Made by a program: the position numbers and the translations under genes
The notes under the pieces: generated by a model
Seen by the model: only the letters and a program-made list of their open reading frames with translations
Databases searched by the model: none
What the model was told of the DNA's origin: nothing
Shown: positions 26,257-35,896 of the stretch, in pieces
Position numbering within the stretch: the stretch's first letter is position 1
How the letters are laid out: each line of letters begins with the position of its first letter
NCBI RefSeq assembly: GCF_002855515.1
Contig: NZ_PKRP01000003.1
Location: 682,001-746,000 of the forward strand
DNA length: 64,000 nucleotides
Direction of reading: 5' to 3'
Source: Rhizobium sp. TH135
GTDB taxonomy: Bacteria > Pseudomonadota > Alphaproteobacteria > Rhizobiales > Rhizobiaceae

Positions 26257-27459
26257 TCAAAAATCGATCGCGGCGTAGAACATGGCAAACAGCCCGTCCA
26301 CGAGAATGACGACGAAGATCGACTTGACCACGGATGCGGTGACATGGCGTCCGAGAGATTCGGCGCTGCCGCCCACCTTCATGCCTTCGACAGCCGCAAT
26401 GATCCCGATGATCAGCGCCATGAACGGCGCCTTGATCATGCCGGTCGCGAGCGTCGAATAATCGACTGCTTCGTGCAGACGAGTGATGAAGACATCGAAG
26501 GTGATGCCGGAATAGGCCCAGACCACGACCGCTGCGCCATAAAGAGCAGCGAAGTTGGCGACAATAGTCAGAAGCGGCAGTGCAATCGTCAGCGCAACAA
26601 GTCGCGGAAAGACCAGCACACCGATCGGATTGAGACCGATGACCTTCAGGGCATCGATTTCCTCACGCATCTTCATCGAACCGATTTCGGCCGTGATGGC
26701 GCTGCCGGAACGCCCCGCGATCATGATCGCGGTGAGCAGCACGCCGATTTCGCGCAGCTGCAGGATGCCGACGAGATCGACGACGAAAACTTCCGCTCCG
26801 AAATAGCGCAACTGGAACGCGCCCTGCTGGGCAATGATCGCGCCGATCAGGAACGACATCAACGTGATGATCGGAACGGCCCGCACCCCCATGTGGTCGA
26901 GCTGATTGACCACGGATGCCGGAGACACACCGGAGCCGCGCCCAGCCTTGGTCTGCGCCCCGCGAACGGCAGATCCGAGCACGAACATCATCGCGATCAG
27001 ATCGCCCCATAGGCTGATCGTGACCTTCCCGACAGGTTCGAAGATGCGCTCGAAGCGGGTGCGGTGATCGACCGGCTTTTCCGGAGCAGTGACGTGCTCG
27101 GGAAGCGCTTCGATCAACTCGCGCATCCCCGGGGATCCGCCGACGATCTCGATCGTACCGCCGCGCTCGCGCCGTTCGGTTATGAAGCGGCGAACCAGCC
27201 ATGCGCCGGCCGTGTCCATGTCGCTGACTGCGCTGAGATCGATCGTCTCCCGCTGTACCACCGATGAATCAACCAGCGGACCGGCGGATTTGATCATCGC
27301 GCTCAGGCTGGTGTTCTTCCAGCGACCCGCCAGTCGAATCAGCCGGGCGTTTCCGTCCGGCTGCTCATCGATCTCAATACGGGCGTCTTCTTGCTCAACC
27401 GAACTCAAGGTGGCGACAACTTCCAAATTCGCGCCGGGGGATCCGGGTTCGCAAATCAC
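26257..27459 (-). CDS. MlaE-type permease with a fused N-terminal STAS (MlaB-like) domain
   Basis: The 400-residue protein joins two parts that are separate in E. coli. Residues of about 20-130 look like a STAS domain of the MlaB kind (RLIRLAGRWKNTSL, TIDLSAVSDMDTAGAWLV). Residues from about 145 are the MlaE permease, with five or six hydrophobic segments and the hallmark AIMIAGRSGSAITAEIGSMKMREEIDALKVIGLNP. It would form the membrane core of a phospholipid transporter. The start is a GTG at 27459 with a weak ribosome-binding site; a TTG 17 codons later is possible. It is the first gene of the operon. Confidence 0.9.
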   Translation of the reverse strand: MICEPGSPGANLEVVATLSSVEQEDARIEIDEQPDGNARLIRLAGRWKNTSLSAMIKSAGPLVDSSVVQRETIDLSAVSDMDTAGAWLVRRFITERRERGGTIEIVGGSPGMRELIEALPEHVTAPEKPVDHRTRFERIFEPVGKVTISLWGDLIAMMFVLGSAVRGAQTKAGRGSGVSPASVVNQLDHMGVRAVPIITLMSFLIGAIIAQQGAFQLRYFGAEVFVVDLVGILQLREIGVLLTAIMIAGRSGSAITAEIGSMKMREEIDALKVIGLNPIGVLVFPRLVALTIALPLLTIVANFAALYGAAVVVWAYSGITFDVFITRLHEAVDYSTLATGMIKAPFMALIIGIIAAVEGMKVGGSAESLGRHVTASVVKSIFVVILVDGLFAMFYAAIDF

Positions 27460-27579
27460 GTGACAGATAGCTGCACACTATAACCATCGCCGCCTGCGAA
27501 GAAATCCTTTGCAAACCGTTAATTGCGTTTTCCAACCCGATTGCGGGCCGCCATGACCGCTTTGCAACAGAGGGGCGGC

Positions 27580-28434
27580 TCAGGCTGCGCGAATACCGTC
27601 GTCCTGGGCCGTTTCGGCAATCGGTTTCGGCAAAAGGATGGGGACGAGTTTGCCGGCACGCTTGCTCGCCGGCGCTTCGCTGATCTTGTGACCCCAGGAG
27701 ATCAACTCCAGCCGACCATCCGGATGTTCGGCAATCGCCGTGCAGCTTTCCACCCAGTCGCCTGTGTTGACGTAGTGGATGCCGTCGATGTCTTCCATCA
27801 CGGCGTGGTGGATGTGGCCGCAGATAACGCCATCCACCTCGGCGCGGCGGGCCTCGTCGGCCACGACACGCTGGAACTCGCCGATGAAGTTGACCGCATG
27901 CTTGACCTGGAGCTTGGCCCAGGCCGAGAACGACCAGTAGGGCATGCCGAGGCGGCGACGGATCGCGGCCAGAAGCACGTTGATCGCGATCGCGGTGTCA
28001 TAGGCCCAGTCACCGAGATAGGCGAGCAGCCGGGCATTGCGCACGACCACGTCGAACTCGTCGCCGTGGAGGACAAGGTATTTCTTGCCATCGGCCATTT
28101 CGTACACGATGCGCTGCTCGACCTCGATCCCGCCGAAATGGATGCCGGGGAAATCGCGCATGAACTCGTCGTGATTGCCCGGGATATAAATGATCCGCGT
28201 GCCCTTGCGCGCCTTGCGCAACAGCTTCTGAACCACGTCATTGCATTGCTGCGGCCAGTACCAGCTGCGCTTCAGGCGCCATCCGTCGACGATGTCACCG
28301 ACGAGGATAATGGTATCGGCCTCGTGCGTGCGCAGGAAGTCCAGGAGGAAGTCCGTCTTGGCGGCCTTCGATCCGAGATGAACGTCCGAGATGAACAGGG
28401 TCCTGAAATGGCGTGTTTCGCTGGCTTCTTCCAC
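27580..28434 (-). CDS. UDP-2,3-diacylglucosamine diphosphatase-like metallophosphoesterase
   Basis: The 284-residue calcineurin-like phosphoesterase has all metal-binding motifs in order: FISDVHLGS (D-x-H), LVGDIVDGW (GD), PGNHDEF (GNHD), LHGDEFD and GHIHHAV (GH-x-H). This layout resembles LpxH, which cuts UDP-2,3-diacylglucosamine in lipid A synthesis. Many alphaproteobacteria use the unrelated LpxI for that step, so the substrate here is uncertain. A perfect palindrome lies just upstream of the start (28449-28464). Confidence 0.8.
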   Translation of the reverse strand: MEEASETRHFRTLFISDVHLGSKAAKTDFLLDFLRTHEADTIILVGDIVDGWRLKRSWYWPQQCNDVVQKLLRKARKGTRIIYIPGNHDEFMRDFPGIHFGGIEVEQRIVYEMADGKKYLVLHGDEFDVVVRNARLLAYLGDWAYDTAIAINVLLAAIRRRLGMPYWSFSAWAKLQVKHAVNFIGEFQRVVADEARRAEVDGVICGHIHHAVMEDIDGIHYVNTGDWVESCTAIAEHPDGRLELISWGHKISEAPASKRAGKLVPILLPKPIAETAQDDGIRAA

Positions 28435-28448
28435 GGCACGGTCCTCAT

Positions 28449-28464
28449 CGCTGTCTTGACAGCG
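28449..28464. promoter_or_regulatory. Perfect inverted repeat upstream of the metallophosphoesterase gene
   Basis: CGCTGTC and GACAGCG form a 7-bp dyad with a two-base TT spacer, 15 bases upstream of the gene start. The centre contains CTTGAC on the plus strand. It could be an operator for a dimeric regulator, or chance. Confidence 0.4.
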
Positions 28465-28646
28465 CTTAATCAGACTCGTGTTTCAGGAAGATGACATCGC
28501 CGTGATCATGCCTTTTCACGGAGTTCCACCCCTCAAAATCCATTGAAAGCTCGCTGGGCATAGGCGGAACTAAAGTCTACCACTCCCGGTCAATTCGTGT
28601 ATGACGGGCATACAGATCCGATGACCAGAAACTGCCGGTGAAACCA

Positions 28647-30962
28647 ATGAATTCCCAGGACAAGAACAAGCCGCAAGTTGCGAACCCGACCGCCGATCTC
28701 GACGAGCAGGCGCTCTTCTATCACCGCTATCCCCGTCCCGGGAAACTCGAGATCCAGGCCACCAAGCCGCTCGGCAACCAGCGCGATCTGGCGCTCGCCT
28801 ATTCGCCGGGTGTCGCCGCCCCCTGTCTCGCGATCAAGGACGACCCGGCAGCAGCCGACGATTACACGGCACGCTCCAACCTCGTCGCCGTGATCTCCAA
28901 CGGCACGGCGGTCTTGGGCCTCGGCAATATCGGACCGCTGGCCTCCAAGCCGGTCATGGAAGGCAAGGCCGTCCTCTTCAAGAAATTCGCCGGCATCGAC
29001 GTCTTCGACATCGAAATCGATGCACCTGGCGTTGACGATATGGTCTCGACCATTTCGGCCCTCGAGCCGACCTTCGGCGGGATCAACCTCGAAGACATCA
29101 AGGCCCCGGAATGCTTCCAAGTGGAAGACCAGCTCCGTGCCAAGATGAACATTCCGGTCTTCCACGACGACCAGCACGGAACCGCGATCATCGTTGCGGC
29201 TGCGATCCTGAACGGGCTGGAACTTGCCGGCAAGTCGATCGAGACCGTGAAGATCGTGGCCTCCGGTGCCGGTGCGGCCGCCCTCGCCTGCCTCAACCTC
29301 CTGGTGATCCTCGGCGCCAAGCGCGAGAACATCTGGGTCCATGATATCGAAGGCCTGGTCTACAAGGGCCGCAACGAGCTGATGGACCCCTGGAAGGAGG
29401 TCTACGCCCAGGAAACCGACAAGCGCGCGCTCGCCGAAAGCATCGACGATGCCGACGTCTTCCTCGGCCTGTCGGCAGCCGGCGTGCTGAAGCCGGAACT
29501 GCTGGCCCGCATGGCGCCGAAGCCGCTGATCATGGCGCTCGCCAACCCGAAGCCGGAAATCATGCCGGAAGAGGCCCGCGCCGCCCGTCCAGACGCAATG
29601 ATCTGCACCGGTCGCTCCGACTTCCCGAACCAGGTCAACAACGTCCTCTGCTTCCCCTACATTTTCAGGGGCGCGCTCGATTGCGGCGCAACGACGATCA
29701 ACGAAGAGATGAAGATGGCCGCCGTCCGCGCCATCGCAGCCCTCGCCCGTGAGGAAGTCTCGGAAGTCGCCGCTCGCGCCTATACCGGCGAGACACCGAC
29801 CTTCGGCCCCGACTACCTGATCCCCTCGCCTTTCGATCCGCGCCTGATCCTGCGCATCGCTCCGGCTGTTGCCAAGGCTGCGGCTGACAGCGGCGTCGCG
29901 CGCCGTCCGATCGCCGATTTCGACACCTATCTCGACCAGTTGAACCGCTTCGTCTTCCGCTCCGGCTTCGTCATGAAGCCGATCTTCGCGGCTGCCAAGA
30001 CGGCATCGAACAAGCGCGTGATCTTCGCCGAAGGCGAGGACGAGCGCGTGCTGCGCGCAGCCCAGGTTCTGCTCGAAGACGGCATCGGCGAACCGATCCT
30101 GATCGGACGTCCGCAGATCATCGAGACGCGCCTGAAGCGCTACGGCCTGCGCATCCGCCCGGGCACCGATTTCGAACTGGTCAACCCGGAAGACGATCCG
30201 CGCTACCGCGACTATGTCGACGACTATTTCGCGCTGGTAGGCCGCGCTGGCATCAACCCGGAAGCTGCCCGCACGATCGTGCGGACGAACACCACGGTCA
30301 TCGGCGCGCTTGCCGTCAAGCGCGGTGACGCAGATGCCCTGATCTGCGGCGTCGAAGGCCGCTATGACCGCCATGTCCGCGACGTTCGCCAGATCATCGG
30401 CAAGCGTGAGGGTGTGCGCGACTTCTCGGGCCTCAGCCTGCTGATCTCGCAGCGCGGCGCCATCTTCTTTACCGACACCTTCGTCACGGACGACCCCTGT
30501 GCCGAAGAGATCGCGGAAATGACCATTCTCGCGGCGCAGGAAATCCGGCGCTTCGGCATCAGCCCGAAGGCAGCGCTGCTCTCCCATTCCAACTTCGGCT
30601 CCCGCCCATCCGCCAGCGCCTCGAAAATGCGTCAAGCGCTCGAGATCATCAGGACCAATGCGCCTGATATCGAAGTCGACGGCGAGATGCAGGGCGGCTC
30701 GGCCCTGTCAGAGGTGCTGCGTAAACGCGCCATGCCGGAGAGCACGCTGACGGGTGAGGCAAACCTTCTGGTCTTCCCGAATCTCGACGCCGCCAACATC
30801 TCGCTCGGCATCGTCCGTACGATGATGGATGCTCTGCATGTGGGTCCGATCTTGCTCGGTGCCGCCATGCCAGCACACGTGCTTTCGACCTCAGTGACAT
30901 CCCGCGGCGTCGTCAACATGGCAGCACTCGCCGTCGTCGAAGCATCGCAACCGGCCGGTTGA
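28647..30962 (+). CDS. maeB: NAD(P)-dependent malic enzyme with phosphotransacetylase-like C-terminal domain
   Basis: This enzyme decarboxylates malate to pyruvate with reduction of NAD(P)+. The 771-residue protein has the malic enzyme N-terminal and NAD-binding domains (about 1-430; LALAYSPGVAAPC, GNIGPLASKPVMEGKAVLFKK, FHDDQHGTA, GAGAAALAC) and a phosphotransacetylase-like domain that is probably regulatory (about 440-770; FAEGEDERVLRAAQVL). Both DME and TME of Sinorhizobium have this layout. Adjacency to luxR-luxI recalls the dme-sinR-sinI region, so a DME-type enzyme is more likely. ATG at 28647 (MNSQDKNKP) has a GGTGA site; a GTG three codons upstream does not. Confidence 0.93.
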   Translation: MNSQDKNKPQVANPTADLDEQALFYHRYPRPGKLEIQATKPLGNQRDLALAYSPGVAAPCLAIKDDPAAADDYTARSNLVAVISNGTAVLGLGNIGPLASKPVMEGKAVLFKKFAGIDVFDIEIDAPGVDDMVSTISALEPTFGGINLEDIKAPECFQVEDQLRAKMNIPVFHDDQHGTAIIVAAAILNGLELAGKSIETVKIVASGAGAAALACLNLLVILGAKRENIWVHDIEGLVYKGRNELMDPWKEVYAQETDKRALAESIDDADVFLGLSAAGVLKPELLARMAPKPLIMALANPKPEIMPEEARAARPDAMICTGRSDFPNQVNNVLCFPYIFRGALDCGATTINEEMKMAAVRAIAALAREEVSEVAARAYTGETPTFGPDYLIPSPFDPRLILRIAPAVAKAAADSGVARRPIADFDTYLDQLNRFVFRSGFVMKPIFAAAKTASNKRVIFAEGEDERVLRAAQVLLEDGIGEPILIGRPQIIETRLKRYGLRIRPGTDFELVNPEDDPRYRDYVDDYFALVGRAGINPEAARTIVRTNTTVIGALAVKRGDADALICGVEGRYDRHVRDVRQIIGKREGVRDFSGLSLLISQRGAIFFTDTFVTDDPCAEEIAEMTILAAQEIRRFGISPKAALLSHSNFGSRPSASASKMRQALEIIRTNAPDIEVDGEMQGGSALSEVLRKRAMPESTLTGEANLLVFPNLDAANISLGIVRTMMDALHVGPILLGAAMPAHVLSTSVTSRGVVNMAALAVVEASQPAG

Positions 30963-30971
30963 TTTGGGCTG

Positions 30972-31000
30972 TCGAGCGGCGGTTTTCGTCCGCCGCTCGA
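30972..31000 (+). terminator. GC-rich hairpin after maeB
   Basis: An 11-bp perfect stem TCGAGCGGCGG / CCGCCGCTCGA with a seven-base loop begins ten bases after the maeB stop. It has no T tract, so it may stabilise the mRNA 3' end or act with other factors instead of being an intrinsic terminator. Confidence 0.5.
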
Positions 31001-31078
31001 CCACCGCGAAACTTACCCACTAGACAAGCCAAAGCTGCAACGCCGACACTGTTTCCCTTGAAATATAGGGTATTGTTG

Positions 31079-31807
31079 ATGGCGCAGTCGGGGGCATATT
31101 TCGAACTCTTGGATTGGCTTGACCAGCAGGAAACGCTCGATCCGCCAGCGTTCCTGTCCCGCCTGCAGATGGCCTACGAAACGGGACCGGTCACCTATAT
31201 CGACGCGGTCATCAGCAATGGCCGCATGCGCGCCCACACCATTCATCGCAGTCACCGGCGGCACGCGCCAAACTCGATGCGCAGCCAGCATCGCAAGCCG
31301 CCTGTCGAACAGATCCTCCGTGTCTTCGCGGCTCTGGAGCCAATTCTACTCGTCAGCAAGTACAGGGGCGACGAGTACGGTCCTATAACCATTGGCTACC
31401 CCTTGCCCGGTCGCAACAGCGGCCTTCTGGTAGAAGCCGGACCACATATCCCAGAACTATCCACCTGGCGCCGCCTCCACGACAGAGACCTCCTGAGCCT
31501 GGGCACGCGATTGAACGCCCGGCTGACGAGACCCGCTCGCATGGAAAACTTGGAGAAGTCGGGGGGAAAGTCGTTGACCCGTAGAGAACGTGAAACACTG
31601 GCCTGGATTGCAGCCGGCAAAAGCTATTGGGAAACCGCCGTTATTCTCGGCATTTCTGAACGCACGATCCGACACTTCATGGCCAATGCCCGGCACAAAC
31701 TCGACGTCGTGACCAATGCTCAAGCTGTCGCTGAAGCCGTCTGGCGCGGCCTCATCCCGCGTCTCGCGGACACGGAAGCGTCATCAGAAAAGGCAAAACT
31801 TTCATAG
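31079..31807 (+). CDS. LuxR-family quorum-sensing regulator (SinR-like position)
   Basis: The 242-residue protein starts MAQSGAYFELLDWLDQ. The C-terminal LuxR helix-turn-helix is well conserved (LTRRERETLAWIAAGKS, ILGISERTIRHFMANARHKLDV). The N-terminal 165 residues should bind acyl-homoserine lactone, but I do not see the usual W-x3-Y and D-P pocket pattern, so this domain is diverged. It sits between the malic enzyme and a luxI gene, the arrangement I recall for sinR/sinI. It most likely controls luxI 100 bases downstream. The frame extends 40 codons upstream, but the ATG at 31079 gives the normal LuxR length. Confidence 0.85.
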   Translation: MAQSGAYFELLDWLDQQETLDPPAFLSRLQMAYETGPVTYIDAVISNGRMRAHTIHRSHRRHAPNSMRSQHRKPPVEQILRVFAALEPILLVSKYRGDEYGPITIGYPLPGRNSGLLVEAGPHIPELSTWRRLHDRDLLSLGTRLNARLTRPARMENLEKSGGKSLTRRERETLAWIAAGKSYWETAVILGISERTIRHFMANARHKLDVVTNAQAVAEAVWRGLIPRLADTEASSEKAKLS

Positions 31808-31821
31808 TATCACAGATTGCA

Positions 31822-31827
31822 TATAAT
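31822..31827 (+). promoter_or_regulatory. Likely -10 element of the luxI promoter
   Basis: A perfect TATAAT starts 15 bases after the luxR stop and about 80 bases before the luxI ATG. Seventeen bases upstream there is only CTTTCA, a poor -35, as is common at promoters that need an activator. I could not find a convincing lux-box dyad. Confidence 0.45.
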
Positions 31828-31907
31828 AATGCTGGCGCAACCGTCAATTTCATTCAAGCGTCTTGAGCTCCATCCTGCCTGTTCCGTTCTGCAAGAAGGA
31901 GCAAGGC

Positions 31908-32549
31908 ATGATCAGGATCATCAACGGCGCACGACGACACCAGTTTCCCTCCGACATCGACGCAATGCACAGGCTGCGCAAACGTGTCTTCCACGATCTC
32001 CTCGGCTGGGAGGTCGAGGTGCGCGATGCCTGGGAGATCGACGACTATGACCGGTCCAATCCGCTCTATGTCCTTTCCTATGGGGAAAAAGGCCGTCTCC
32101 GCGGTTCGCTTCGTCTGCTGCCGACGCTTGGGCCGAACATGCTCGACGACACATTCCCGATCCTGCTCGGCGACGGTCCGCAAATCCGCAGCGCCGCCAT
32201 CTGGGAATCGAGCCGCTTCTGCATTGACCCCGAGATCTCGCAGGACCGTGCCGGAAACCAGGTGACGATCGCCGCAGCCGAACTGATGTGCGGCGTTGGA
32301 GAACTGGGTCTGGCATCAGGCCTCAGCCACATCGTCACCGTAACGGATGTGTTTCTGGAGCGCATGTTCAAGCGCATGGGCTGCCCCGGATTGCGGATCG
32401 GCGAGCCCCAGCGCATCGGCGTGGTTCAGGCGGTCGCGGTATCCTGGGAGGTCTCCGAGGACCTGCTCGACAGGATGAAGGCGGTGGCGGCAATCGAGGG
32501 AAGCGTGCTCGAACGACCGATGACACTCACGGCAGCCCAGGCCGCGTGA
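31908..32549 (+). CDS. Acyl-homoserine-lactone synthase, LuxI family
   Basis: This enzyme makes an N-acyl-homoserine lactone signal from S-adenosylmethionine and acyl-ACP. With the start MIRIINGARRHQFP, the 213-residue protein carries the invariant LuxI residues at or next to their standard positions: Arg24, Phe28, Trp34, Asp45, Asp48, Arg69, Glu100 and Arg103 (in WESSRFCID). The ATG at 31908 follows AGAAGGAG. SinI/CinI-type enzymes of rhizobia make long-chain signals, and the malic enzyme-luxR-luxI context suggests a SinI relative, but chain length cannot be read from the sequence. Confidence 0.93.
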   Translation: MIRIINGARRHQFPSDIDAMHRLRKRVFHDLLGWEVEVRDAWEIDDYDRSNPLYVLSYGEKGRLRGSLRLLPTLGPNMLDDTFPILLGDGPQIRSAAIWESSRFCIDPEISQDRAGNQVTIAAAELMCGVGELGLASGLSHIVTVTDVFLERMFKRMGCPGLRIGEPQRIGVVQAVAVSWEVSEDLLDRMKAVAAIEGSVLERPMTLTAAQAA

Positions 32550-32557
32550 CACAGGAC

Positions 32558-32589
32558 GAGGCGGGTGCGGCAGGTGCCGCACCCGCCTC
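32558..32589 (+). terminator. Long hairpin after luxI
   Basis: A perfect 15-base inverted repeat (GAGGCGGGTGCGGCA / TGCCGCACCCGCCTC) with a two-base centre starts nine bases after the luxI stop. It lacks a T tract. Transcript end or RNA stabiliser are both possible. Confidence 0.5.
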
Positions 32590-32683
32590 ACGTCATCTGT
32601 CATTTGAATTTGACCACCACTCGGATATCCTGCACCGCATCAGGGTCGTAGTCTGCCTTGCAAACGACAACTGGAATCCGGAT

Positions 32684-34660
<1,977 letters not shown>

Positions 34661-34702
34661 TAGCGTGAAGAGACAAGCTGGGACAGGTCAAAAACGACGG
34701 CG

Positions 34703-35539
34703 TCAGTCAGTTGTCGGAAAGTAGCGTACGAATGCGAAGGCGGATCCATCCGGTGACCAATTCGGCACGTTGATCGATCCCTGTCCGCCGAAGAACTCGA
34801 ACAGTGTCTCGACATTGCCGCCATCCGCATCCATCAGCCGAAGCCGGACATTCTTGTCGCGCGGATGGCCCGTGACGTCGGCGTCGTAGGAGAGGAACAG
34901 CACCTTGCTGCCATCCGGCGACGGATGCGGGAACCAGTCACCGTGACCATCCGAGGTCAGCTGCTCCAGGCCTGTGCCATCGGTGCGCATCCGCCAGATC
35001 TGCATGGTGCCGGTGCGGCTGGAATTGAAGTAGAGCCACTGCCCGTCAGGCGAATAATCGGGACCGTCATTGTGCCCCTCGCCGTTGGTCAGGCGCTGTT
35101 CGGCACCGCCCTTCGTCGAAATCGTGTAGATGTCGAAGGCGCCGTTGCGCTCGCCGCAATAGGCAAGCACCTTCCCGTCCGGCGACCAGCCGTGCCAGTA
35201 GGACGGCATTTTGTCGGTGACCTGGCGCGGCTCATCATCGCCATCACCCAGCATATAGATGCAGGACTTCCCATAGAGCGTGTGGTCGGAAAAGACGATC
35301 GAGGCACCGTCAGGTGAAATGCCGTGGTCATTGTTGAGCCGGACGGCGAAGCTGGTGTCGATCAGCTCCGGCTCCGGATCATCCTCATCGAGCGGCAACG
35401 CATAAAGAAGTCCATCACCGTTGATGACCAGAAACTCGCCGTCGCGCGACCAGTTGGGCGCCTCGACCAGGTCATCCGTCTGCCAAACGACCTCGCATTC
35501 GCGTGTCGCCATGTCGTAAATCTCGACCGAACTGCGCAT
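34703..35539 (-). CDS. TolB-like beta-propeller protein (PD40 repeats)
   Basis: The 278-residue protein is built from repeated SPDG/SRDG blades ([77 protein letters not shown]), the WD40-like PD40 repeat of TolB-type propellers. It has no signal peptide, unlike TolB, so it should be cytoplasmic. Function is unknown. AAGGAG precedes two adjacent ATGs; I use the second (35539). The next gene upstream (35559-35894) ends only 19 bases before, so the two may be cotranscribed. Confidence 0.78.
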   Translation of the reverse strand: MRSSVEIYDMATRECEVVWQTDDLVEAPNWSRDGEFLVINGDGLLYALPLDEDDPEPELIDTSFAVRLNNDHGISPDGASIVFSDHTLYGKSCIYMLGDGDDEPRQVTDKMPSYWHGWSPDGKVLAYCGERNGAFDIYTISTKGGAEQRLTNGEGHNDGPDYSPDGQWLYFNSSRTGTMQIWRMRTDGTGLEQLTSDGHGDWFPHPSPDGSKVLFLSYDADVTGHPRDKNVRLRLMDADGGNVETLFEFFGGQGSINVPNWSPDGSAFAFVRYFPTTD

Positions 35540-35558
35540 CATGGTCTCCTTGGAAAAA

Positions 35559-35894
35559 TCAGTCTGCGATGGAGCGATTTTCCATCGCCTGGCGCAGTTT
35601 GGCGAAGATCGCCCGGCCATTGCGCTCAAGCTGAGCACTGCGCCATTCAGTGTAGAAACCCCAGATCAGGCTGACGATCAGCGTGAGGGACCCGATGCCG
35701 AGCATCTTGAAGCTCCCGTCCCACAGACCGTAGCAGCCAATCACAATCGAGGGCAGGAAGTAGGCGGCGCTCGAGAGCGTCCGGTACAGCCCGCTATCCT
35801 GATTGTCATGCGCTCCGACAGCAAAGATATAGCTGCGCTCCTCCGCCGTGAAGTCAGGCAAAGCAGCCCGGGCATCGTGCGCCTCAATCGACAC
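35559..35894 (-). CDS. Small membrane protein of unknown function
   Basis: The 111-residue protein has a polar N-terminus of about 40 residues ([20 protein letters not shown]), two hydrophobic helices (about residues 44-60 and 63-80: [14 protein letters not shown] and [17 protein letters not shown]) and a charged C-terminus. The layout resembles small YiaA/YiaB-like inner-membrane proteins, but I cannot assign a family firmly. It lies 2 bases downstream of nadE and 19 bases upstream of the TolB-like gene, so it is probably part of the same transcript. Confidence 0.68.
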   Translation of the reverse strand: MSIEAHDARAALPDFTAEERSYIFAVGAHDNQDSGLYRTLSSAAYFLPSIVIGCYGLWDGSFKMLGIGSLTLIVSLIWGFYTEWRSAQLERNGRAIFAKLRQAMENRSIAD

Positions 35895-35896
35895 GC

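Noticed and set aside
28590..30635. 681-codon open frame opposite maeB
   Set aside because: Shadow of a highly expressed, GC-rich gene; no domain, no ribosome-binding site, and the sense frame is a clear malic enzyme.
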